NCBI GenBank assembly: GCA_011365025.1 | Contig: RDOF01000003.1 | Location: 1-64,000, forward strand | DNA from: Candidatus Thorarchaeota archaeon | GTDB lineage: Archaea > Asgardarchaeota > Thorarchaeia > Thorarchaeales > Thorarchaeaceae | DNA: 64,000 bases | Direction: 5' to 3' | In this document: positions 1 through 6,065 of the stretch, one piece after another | Numbering within the stretch: the stretch's first letter is position 1 | How the letters are laid out: each line of letters starts with the position of its first letter | Program-made: the position numbers and the translations under genes | The notes under the pieces: generated by a model | Seen by the model: the letters and a program-made list of their open reading frames with translations, nothing else | Database searches by the model: none | Told to the model about the DNA's origin: nothing

Positions 1-421
1 CACCAAGCTCTGTTGGTGCCATTTCTGGCGGGATACCAATCTCCCACTCCTCTGCTAGGGTGCGAAGAATCTCTTTACACTCATCCACCAAGTCACAGGT
101 AGTACAGTCTCCTTGGTGCGCAAACCAATTATGAACACCCATCTTAGGAGAGTACACGATGTATACCTGTGAGCCATATGCGTGGCAATAGCCCTCTGCG
201 ATGCCGTAGCGAGCGCTCAGTCGTCTTATCTTCACTCTGTCGACAGACGCAGCATGTTCTATGAGCTTCTTGATTCGCCCCTCCGCTCTCTTCTGTTCCA
301 TGGTGACAAAGGGCCGTGACACCTTCAGATCTTTCGCGATATCTGTCGGTCGATCCTTCCGACGTCTCCTGAGCCAAACAATAGCCTGTTGCTTGGTCGG
401 ATACCGTAATGTATTGAACAT
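1..421 (-). CDS. HTH regulator with H-C-C-C site, paralogue A (partial)
   Basis: Unrecognised small DNA-binding-type protein, cut by the left window edge; 140 codons are visible. Reading from the ATG at 421, residues about 5-45 form a basic helix-turn-helix-like stretch (RYPTKQQAIVWLRRRRK, then DIAKDLKVSRPFV). The middle part reads YSPKMGVHNWFAHQGDC, and it carries an H-x3-C-x2-C-x5-C pattern that could bind zinc or another metal. It aligns along its length with the protein at 2619-3095, including the start region (MFNTLRYPT against xFTNLRYPT), so the two are paralogues. A GAGGGAG Shine-Dalgarno lies just upstream. Function is inferred to be transcriptional control, possibly of the surface genes between the two copies; the ligand is unknown. 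Confidence 0.75.
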   Translation of the reverse strand, partial: MFNTLRYPTKQQAIVWLRRRRKDRPTDIAKDLKVSRPFVTMEQKRAEGRIKKLIEHAASVDRVKIRRLSARYGIAEGYCHAYGSQVYIVYSPKMGVHNWFAHQGDCTTCDLVDECKEILRTLAEEWEIGIPPEMAPTELG

Positions 422-437
422 CAATCTCCCTCTTCAT

Positions 438-478
438 TTAACATACAGTAGTTAAATGATTTAATAATATTATGTTAA
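438..478. promoter_or_regulatory. inverted repeat upstream of HTH paralogue A
   Basis: TTAACATA at 438-445 and TATGTTAA at 471-478 are perfect 8-bp inverted arms 25 bp apart in an AT-rich promoter region, 17 bp upstream of the start of the HTH gene at 421. It could be an autoregulatory operator. The arms share TTAAC with the dyads before the paralogous gene (3122-3186). Regulatory role is inference. Confidence 0.4.
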
Positions 479-541
479 CAGCTTTGTAATAAGTCCTTCG
501 GCATCCTAGAGTGCACTCAACATCAATGCCTGTGGTTAGCA

Positions 542-1363
542 TTACCTTCGTCTTAGAATGATGACCAGAACTGCAATGATTACAGCAGCGGACACTCCTA
601 CAATAGCAATTGGCACAAAATCAATGGGTTGAGTCGTTGTTGTAGTCGTAGTGGTTGTCGTTGTAGTTGTGGTGGTTGTGGTCGGATGGCACAAGGGACA
701 TTCTGGGTCTGTACAATCTACATCTACTGTATCGCTCACTACAACGTTATCAAATATTTCTCGATGATTTGCATTAAAGATAAACAGCTCAGATGTGTCC
801 ATCTCTATGTGCTGCCCCTGCATGATGTGAGTATCGTTGTGGTATACTGAGAACAGACCTGCTGTAGTCCTAGTCACATCTATATGATGCCACCCTGCAA
901 GAGGTATGCGGTCCTCAGCACTATCAATTACAGTTTCGCCCACAGAATAATTCCAATATCGAAGGCTTAAGGCGATACTATTGCCTTCTGGTGTATAGGC
1001 TAGTGCAAATCTAAGCCAGTAACAAACCCAAGAACCAGTTCCTACTTGAGTAATATTGTTGCTGATGAAACCGACCGTAAATCCATCAAAACTTGTTTCA
1101 TTGACTTTGTAATCAAAACTCCATGTCCCAAATGCTACATCACTAGGATGAGTCACCGCACCATTTTCATCTTGGTCTAATTGTAGGAAATAATTGACAG
1201 CTGTCCAATTTGAATCGTTTTCAAAGATGGTCCAACCATCACAATTGCCATCATTGAAGTCATCCGACCAAATAATTGCTGCATTTGCAGTTGTTGTGCA
1301 TACTGAGATGCAAAGAGCAAACATTGTCAATCCTGCAATCAGGTGTATCCATTTTCTTTCCAT
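542..1363 (-). CDS. LamG/concanavalin-like surface protein with poly-Thr stalk
   Basis: Exported, membrane-anchored surface protein of 273 residues. Residues 1-28 look like a signal peptide ending TTANA. Residues about 30-215 form a beta-rich domain (WSDDFNDGNCDGW, then FGTWSFDYKV and WHHIDVTR) typical of LamG/concanavalin-like sugar-binding folds. A short Cys segment (DCTDPECPLC) is followed by 17 consecutive threonines and one C-terminal membrane helix with an RRR stop-transfer end. The threonine codons are mixed (ACA, ACC, ACG, ACT), so the run is kept at protein level, probably as an O-glycosylated stalk. GGGAGGT precedes the ATG. Ligand unknown. It lies between the HTH paralogue A and the beta-helix protein. 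Confidence 0.8.
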   Translation of the reverse strand: MERKWIHLIAGLTMFALCISVCTTTANAAIIWSDDFNDGNCDGWTIFENDSNWTAVNYFLQLDQDENGAVTHPSDVAFGTWSFDYKVNETSFDGFTVGFISNNITQVGTGSWVCYWLRFALAYTPEGNSIALSLRYWNYSVGETVIDSAEDRIPLAGWHHIDVTRTTAGLFSVYHNDTHIMQGQHIEMDTSELFIFNANHREIFDNVVVSDTVDVDCTDPECPLCHPTTTTTTTTTTTTTTTTTQPIDFVPIAIVGVSAAVIIAVLVIILRRR

Positions 1364-1404
1364 TCAATTTACCTCCCATCCTATTTCATGGTGCCATTTT
1401 ATTC

Positions 1405-2640
1405 TCAATGTATCCTCATTCTTCGAAATTGCACCAACGCAATCACAGAAACCACAAGAAGCATCCCACAACCCGCAATGGACAACACAAGCTCCCCGCC
1501 AAGAAACTCCTCGACTGTCAAATCCTCCTCGATCACAGACTCCGTGGTAACAAACTCCCCTAGTATATCATATTCCGTGTTGCCTGAGAAGGTGTTGTTC
1601 GTTACGATATTGTTTTCTGATTCATATAAGAAGATGCCAATCGAGTTGTTGTTGCAGGTGTTGCTCTCCACGGTGTTGAAGTCTGACTCATCGATGTAGA
1701 TGCCTATGTTGTTGCAGTTACAGGTGTTGCTCGTAATGGAATTATTACTCGACTTTCTAGTACCCATTCCAACAGCTTCTCCTACTCTGATGCCACACCC
1801 CTTGTTGTAGTTGCATGTATTATTGACCACTGTGCTGAACTCAGAGCTACTTAGGCTGATGCCAGATTCACCATTGCTGATGCATGTGTTGTTGACCACG
1901 GTATTGTTGGATGCGGTGGAGTGGTAGGCATCAATGAGGATGCCGCATTCGGTGTTGTTGAAGCATTTGTTATTGCTTATAGTGTTGAACATGCTTTCCG
2001 CAAGTTCAGCTCTGAGATGAATACCAATCCTGTTTTTGCTACAGATGTTGTCAGATACTGTGTGTAAATTTGAGCGATAAACGCTGATGCCAGATTCACC
2101 ATTGCTGATGCATGTGTTGTTGACCACGGTATTGTTAGATACGGTGGAGGGGTAGGCAGCAATGCAGATGCCGCATCCGGTGTTGTTGGAGCATTTGTTG
2201 TTGACTAGCTCTCCATTGGTGACATTCCATAGATTGATTCCAGAAGAACCACCAGTGAGATTACAGTTGCGAATTATGAAGTATAATCGAGTGTTTTCGA
2301 TGTAGATGCAGTTACCAGGTGCTCCTTCTAGGTCAATGTCAAGACTTTCGATGATGTATGGGTTCTCAGGAGATCCATCACCAAGCCATCCCTCTAACAG
2401 AGCCGTGGCTGAGAAGTTGGCATCCCCATCTATCTCTATGGCAGTATGTGGTGCGAGTGGTGGTGGTGTGTATGGCGGCGGTAGCATCAAATAATACACT
2501 AAACCGCTTGTCATCAAGATAATTGTTAAACTCATGGTCAAAATTATCTCTCTGCGGATGATCCTCGTATTCAATCCTTTCTCTAAAGCAGGTGTCAGTG
2601 GACACGCCTTTGAGATGTCTATTCCTTCTCTCCGACCCAT
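1405..2640 (-). CDS. NosD-like parallel beta-helix surface protein
   Basis: Predicted exported protein of 411 residues. After a basic N-terminus it has a membrane segment or signal anchor (about residues 32-55), a Pro-rich linker, then many short parallel beta-helix repeats rich in Asn (units such as NNTCISNGESGI and NNTCNCNNIGIYI), and a C-terminal membrane helix with basic tail. Periplasmic copper-dehydrase-like (NosD) repeats are common in archaeal surface proteins, where they often bind or cleave polysaccharides; no catalytic residues can be assigned here. The start overlaps the 3' end of the upstream HTH gene by 22 bp, which suggests coupled translation. A later Met near residue 36 would give a shorter cytoplasmic tail. 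Confidence 0.8.
   Translation of the reverse strand: MGRREGIDISKACPLTPALEKGLNTRIIRREIILTMSLTIILMTSGLVYYLMLPPPYTPPPLAPHTAIEIDGDANFSATALLEGWLGDGSPENPYIIESLDIDLEGAPGNCIYIENTRLYFIIRNCNLTGGSSGINLWNVTNGELVNNKCSNNTGCGICIAAYPSTVSNNTVVNNTCISNGESGISVYRSNLHTVSDNICSKNRIGIHLRAELAESMFNTISNNKCFNNTECGILIDAYHSTASNNTVVNNTCISNGESGISLSSSEFSTVVNNTCNYNKGCGIRVGEAVGMGTRKSSNNSITSNTCNCNNIGIYIDESDFNTVESNTCNNNSIGIFLYESENNIVTNNTFSGNTEYDILGEFVTTESVIEEDLTVEEFLGGELVLSIAGCGMLLVVSVIALVQFRRMRIH
1855..2136. repeat. recent internal duplication in the beta-helix gene
   Basis: A 54-bp sequence is identical at 1855-1908 and 2083-2136, 228 bp apart, and similarity continues for roughly another 80 bp past each copy. It encodes the repeated block NNTVVNNTCISNGESGIS. 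Identity at third positions shows that the duplication or gene conversion is recent. Confidence 0.75.
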
Positions 2641-3095
2641 TTCAGCCGCCTCATTATCACGTCGAACAGGTACACTGATAGATCAGTGGGAGGCCTGTCA
2701 TTAGGGATGGGGACCTCCCATTCCTCGGCTAGCTGTCGAAGGGTATCATTGCATTGGTCAAGTTGGTCACAGGTTCCACATTCACCCTTGTGGGCAAACC
2801 ACGTCTGGATTCCTATCTTGGGCGAGTAGAGAATGTAGGTGTCAGTTTTGTATGCTGGGCAGAAACCAACAGCGATACCATACCTGGTACTGATGTGTCT
2901 TACCTTGATTCGGTTGATCGATGCCGCATGCCGAAGCAGCTTATCGATTCGTGCCTCGGCAATTCTCTGAGCTTTACTAACGAAGGGACGGGTCACGTCC
3001 AGTTCTTCTGCAATCTCTGATGCCCTCTGTTTCTGACGACGTCTGAGCCAGATGAGTCCTTGTTGTGAGGTTGGATATCGAAGATTGGTGAACGT
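2619..3095 (-). CDS. HTH regulator with H-C-C-C site, paralogue B (ACG start?)
   Basis: Paralogue of the gene at 1-421; function inferred to be transcriptional regulation. The homologous frame (FTNLRYPTSQQ, then ASEIAEELDVTRPFVS) extends upstream to 3095, where paralogue A has ATG and this copy has ACG. GAGGAGG lies 8 bp before this ACG, exactly where a start would be expected. No in-frame ATG, GTG or TTG exists until the GTG at 2996, which would remove half of the HTH. So it either starts at ACG or has lost its start. The H-x3-C-x2-C-x5-C pattern is kept. It overlaps the downstream beta-helix gene by 22 bp. If GTG 2996 is used, the product is 125 residues rather than 158. Confidence 0.7.
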   Translation of the reverse strand, partial: TFTNLRYPTSQQGLIWLRRRQKQRASEIAEELDVTRPFVSKAQRIAEARIDKLLRHAASINRIKVRHISTRYGIAVGFCPAYKTDTYILYSPKIGIQTWFAHKGECGTCDQLDQCNDTLRQLAEEWEVPIPNDRPPTDLSVYLFDVIMRRLKWVGEKE

Positions 3096-3121
3096 ACCAC
3101 GCGCCTCCTCAGCATTGAGAG

Positions 3122-3186
3122 TTAACCTGACTCAGGCAACCAGTTGATAGGCCCTTCTTACTTATAAATTAACCTATTTTAGGCAA
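3122..3186. promoter_or_regulatory. tandem dyad operators around TATA of HTH paralogue B
   Basis: Two copies of TTAACCT-N5-AGGCAA occur at 3122-3139 and 3169-3186, 47 bp apart. Each is an imperfect palindrome with half-sites TTAACCT and TTGCCT. The second copy abuts a minus-strand TATA-like element (ATTTATAA, 3162-3169) and the first lies near the expected transcription start of the gene at 3095. Autorepression by the HTH protein is a natural inference. Confidence 0.5.
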
Positions 3187-3328
3187 TTTCATTAACCACT
3201 GTATGGCAATCAACTCAATCTCTCAGAAGGGAGAGTCCATATCGTGGCTGGCTGTTCGTTCTTGAACGGTTGAAAGAATTGTGGAGTGAAACCAGCTTCC
3301 TTTTTGTCTTTCCTTCACATAATGCAAT

Positions 3329-4390
3329 TTGGGGAAGAAACTGAAAGAGAAGAGCAAGAAATCAAAGGCCTTTCAGAAGTTTGAGCATTACTTCTTTGGC
3401 AAAGACGATACCAGCAAAATGCTCTTCCACGTGCTTGACCCGTACACAATAGATGAACTGGACGCTGAAGATAAGAAACAGGCTGAAGCCATGCTTAAGG
3501 CGGCTCTGCAGGAGAAATTTGATCGAAGATGGCTGTGGGGACTGGGGGAGATTGGCACCGATAGCGCCTATGAGTTTGTTTTAGGCCTTTATAACAAAGA
3601 GAGCGCCGCAGGCATCAAGGTGAACTATGCATACACACTCATTCTGATGAACACAAAGGCTCCAGTATTGGAATATGTAAAGGAGATACTGGAGTCATCA
3701 GAGCCAGTCGACACCAGGATACGAGCCTTGGGTGCACTCTACTGGCTATATGACAAGCCCTTCGATGATAAGGACAGGCAACAGCTGTACCTTTCAATTC
3801 TCTTCGAGGCAATGGTGTGCCGAACAAAGCGCCTTCGACTGTACGCATATGATATTCTGAAGGACCACTATGGAATGAAGCAGTTCACACCCTTGGATGA
3901 CCCTGTTTCAAAGATACTCTCCTTACGACGAAAAAAGACGGAGTATCAGAAGGCTGTGCAGCTCTTCAAGGACAGAATAGAGTCCATTGAGGTCGTTCCA
4001 ATATCCAGAAGAGTAATTGTTGAATGGATACGAAGCCTACCTAATTATCCTCCAGCGGCCAAAGTCACGGATTGCAGCACGTGCAGGTCCATTCCAGACA
4101 ATCTGGCTGCTAACATGGCTGAGGGAGAGTCCTTGGATGCATACAAGTCAAAATTGGAGGCCGCCATCAAATTTGCCTACTACTCAAATGCTGTGATGCG
4201 ATGTCCAATATGTGGAAGGCTCTACATCTACAAATACGAATACGAGTATCTTGTTGGTGGGAGCGAAGAGGACGAGTGGCTATGGAGAACAGACACCAAA
4301 GGCGCAATCGAACTTGTTGATGCATTCCTGGAGTATTATGATTTCAAGAAGGTCGTAACGTGTGAGAATTTCTTGAAAATAAGCTATTGA
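3329..4390 (+). CDS. hypothetical protein: helical repeats plus C-terminal zinc-ribbon-like part
   Basis: Not recognised. It has 353 residues with a very basic N-terminus (MGKKLKEKSKKSK), an all-helical middle (about residues 45-190) that looks HEAT-like, and a C-terminal region with CSTC and CPIC pairs about 45 residues apart that could form one zinc site. No signal peptide or membrane segment. The only start available is TTG at 3329, since the nearby ATG at 3323 is in another frame with an early stop. It stands alone on the plus strand, 230 bp from the divergent HTH gene. Zinc binding and a scaffold role are inferences from composition. Confidence 0.6.
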   Translation: MGKKLKEKSKKSKAFQKFEHYFFGKDDTSKMLFHVLDPYTIDELDAEDKKQAEAMLKAALQEKFDRRWLWGLGEIGTDSAYEFVLGLYNKESAAGIKVNYAYTLILMNTKAPVLEYVKEILESSEPVDTRIRALGALYWLYDKPFDDKDRQQLYLSILFEAMVCRTKRLRLYAYDILKDHYGMKQFTPLDDPVSKILSLRRKKTEYQKAVQLFKDRIESIEVVPISRRVIVEWIRSLPNYPPAAKVTDCSTCRSIPDNLAANMAEGESLDAYKSKLEAAIKFAYYSNAVMRCPICGRLYIYKYEYEYLVGGSEEDEWLWRTDTKGAIELVDAFLEYYDFKKVVTCENFLKISY

Positions 4391-4474
4391 TTGACTGCAC
4401 CTTCATCCGTCATACGCATGTAATACACAGCGAACCCTAATATCCAAAGAAGGTAGGAATCATTACCGATAACT

Positions 4475-4879
4475 ATGTCAGACCGATTCTTCTCAGTACC
4501 AATTATCCAAACCACTGGCAGCAATGCCGGTGCCGCAGGTCAGGTGGGCACAGTCCTTGCATCCAAGCAATACATCAACGCATCAATCATCGCTCCCAGG
4601 TCCGGAATATTGAAGGTGTCTGTGGTCGTTAGCGGTGATCTACCAAATCCCGCTGTGAACATCGCTTTGGCTATGGTGAAAGGATACAGCAACTTTCCGG
4701 AGAAGTGGGACTATATTGACACTCGCCAATCAATTCCGATTACAGTACCCAACACATACATAAGGCACATCTTTTTCCAGAATCTCTCTATCTCTGAAGG
4801 CGAGTTCATCGGCATCAGAGTACAGAACTATGAAGAAAACTACATGCTGAATGTCGCTGCAGTCTACTTGGAATACTGA
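4475..4879 (+). CDS. hypothetical small beta-rich protein
   Basis: Not recognised. It has 134 residues, no signal peptide and no membrane helix. Composition is that of a single beta sandwich (repeated VSVVVSG, PITVP, FIGIRVQN strands) with few charged residues, ending in an aromatic segment (VYLEY). It lies 84 bp after the preceding unknown gene on the same strand and is convergent with rpl37e. The low charge and jelly-roll-like pattern resemble small capsid or adhesin-type beta sandwiches, but nothing allows a functional call. Confidence 0.55.
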   Translation: MSDRFFSVPIIQTTGSNAGAAGQVGTVLASKQYINASIIAPRSGILKVSVVVSGDLPNPAVNIALAMVKGYSNFPEKWDYIDTRQSIPITVPNTYIRHIFFQNLSISEGEFIGIRVQNYEENYMLNVAAVYLEY

Positions 4880-4949
4880 TTGACCTAGCAAAACTAGTTG
4901 TGGGAAGTCGCCATGTTTCTGCGACTCTTCCCCTCCTTTTTGTAGCTCC

Positions 4950-5138
4950 CTATCCACGTATACGAATGCCTTGAACATTCTTGTGAGCCCAAGCATACTG
5001 ACGGAGTTTACTGGAAACACCATATCCGCAAGCCGCGCACCTCTTGTGTCGTACATGGTATGCCCTGCGACCGCATCTCCTGCATCTAATATGATGTGGG
5101 TTATTCTTCTTGCCCTTTGAAGGTGTGCCTTTACCCAT
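4950..5138 (-). CDS. rpl37e: 50S ribosomal protein L37e
   Basis: Small zinc-binding protein of the large ribosomal subunit, 62 residues, the usual archaeal length. It starts with the family signature [10 protein letters not shown] and has the four zinc cysteines as CRRC and CAAC pairs, then the basic tail. It lies 8 bp downstream of the Lsm gene, a very common archaeal two-gene operon. Identification is secure. Confidence 0.97.
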   Translation of the reverse strand: MGKGTPSKGKKNNPHHIRCRRCGRRAYHVRHKRCAACGYGVSSKLRQYAWAHKNVQGIRIRG

Positions 5139-5146
5139 TTCCTCGC

Positions 5147-5422
5147 CTACTCCTTCTTACTCTTCTTTGGGGGAGGCGAAACTATGACCACATTGTCGCC
5201 TCGAACAACCACATTTTCTATGTGGGTCACAATTTCTTCGTCTGTTTCGGGATCCATGTAGATTTCATCAGCTCCCTCAAGAACGAGGTTAAGATGCTGA
5301 TCGAAACCAAGCAGGCGTCCCTTGATCTTTCGCCTTCCCTTGAGTTCAACAAGCACTTGAGCGCCTATCGATTTCTGGAGTAGCTCCATTGGCCGGCCTG
5401 CATTCACGAGTTTCACCAACAC
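5147..5422 (-). CDS. Lsm (Sm-like) RNA-binding protein
   Basis: Archaeal Sm-like protein that forms a ring and binds U-rich RNA. The Sm1 motif is visible ([21 protein letters not shown], here residues about 20-40, followed by DQHLNLVL), and Sm2 follows with VVVRGDNVV near residue 75; the C-terminus is a Lys-rich tail. The longest frame starts at GTG 5422; GTG 5407, preceded by GGTGA, or Met12 (MELLQ) would fit the family length better. It is transcribed with rpl37e. It could be one of several Lsm paralogues in the genome. Confidence 0.93.
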   Translation of the reverse strand: MLVKLVNAGRPMELLQKSIGAQVLVELKGRRKIKGRLLGFDQHLNLVLEGADEIYMDPETDEEIVTHIENVVVRGDNVVIVSPPPKKSKKE

Positions 5423-5549
5423 AGAAAAACGCCCTAGACCTTGGTCCCGGGCCCTCTGGCTCTCTTTCGGCCACGGCTTAAAAACATGACGATGCAGTAA
5501 CGTGCATACCCATAGCTTTCAAAAGGGAATGTCGTTGGGATTGCTTAGA

Positions 5550-6056
5550 ATGCCACGAATTGAACGGTTGAAAAAGCGACATCTTCTGAAGAAGAGGGAC
5601 CGAAAAGCTCACCTGGAGCAGATAGAGGCGGATCTTGGGGTTCCGGTGAGGAATCTTCACGATAAGGCGCAGCTTGAGGAAGGATTGCTGGATGAAGGGA
5701 CTACAGTGCTTCTTCTTGATGGCTCGATAATCTTCTTTGAGATGGATGGTCGAATGGTTCCGACACTCTATGCCCTTCTCGAAGGGTACATACAGATACC
5801 TACCATAACTGTCGATATGGGCGCAGTGAAGTCCGTTGTGAATGGTGCTGATATTATGCGTCCAGGAGTGACCAAAATTGATGACGGCATAGCTGAAGGA
5901 TCTATCGTGGCAGTTATTGACGAGAGGCATGGAAAACCCCTTGCTGTCAGTGTTTCGTTAATGTCCTCTGAAGATATGCGCTCCGCCTCTTCGGGAAAGG
6001 TTGTTCTGTCCAAGCATCATGTAAATGATGCATTATGGGATTTTGGCAAGAGCTAG
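5550..6056 (+). CDS. MCT-1/Tma20-like PUA-domain protein
   Basis: Archaeal counterpart of eukaryotic MCT-1/Tma20, a translation factor that acts with DENR in initiation and ribosome recycling. The chosen start MPRIERLKKRHLLKKRDRK gives 168 residues. The N-terminal half is the MCT-1 pre-PUA region. The C-terminal half, about residues 85-165, is a PUA RNA-binding domain (DMGAVKSVVNGADIMRPGV, then GIAEGSIVAVIDERHGKPLAVS). An upstream extension in frame to 5502 is possible but lacks family support. It is divergent from the Lsm-L37e pair; TTAAAAA near 5479 may be its TATA box. It converges with the helicase gene. Confidence 0.85.
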   Translation: MPRIERLKKRHLLKKRDRKAHLEQIEADLGVPVRNLHDKAQLEEGLLDEGTTVLLLDGSIIFFEMDGRMVPTLYALLEGYIQIPTITVDMGAVKSVVNGADIMRPGVTKIDDGIAEGSIVAVIDERHGKPLAVSVSLMSSEDMRSASSGKVVLSKHHVNDALWDFGKS

Positions 6057-6065
6057 GTGGACAGT

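Noticed and set aside
629..684. Repetitive GTN-type tract that looks like a microsatellite or CRISPR fragment
   Set aside because: It is the antisense of a 17-threonine run with mixed codons inside the surface protein gene; no direct repeats with spacers.
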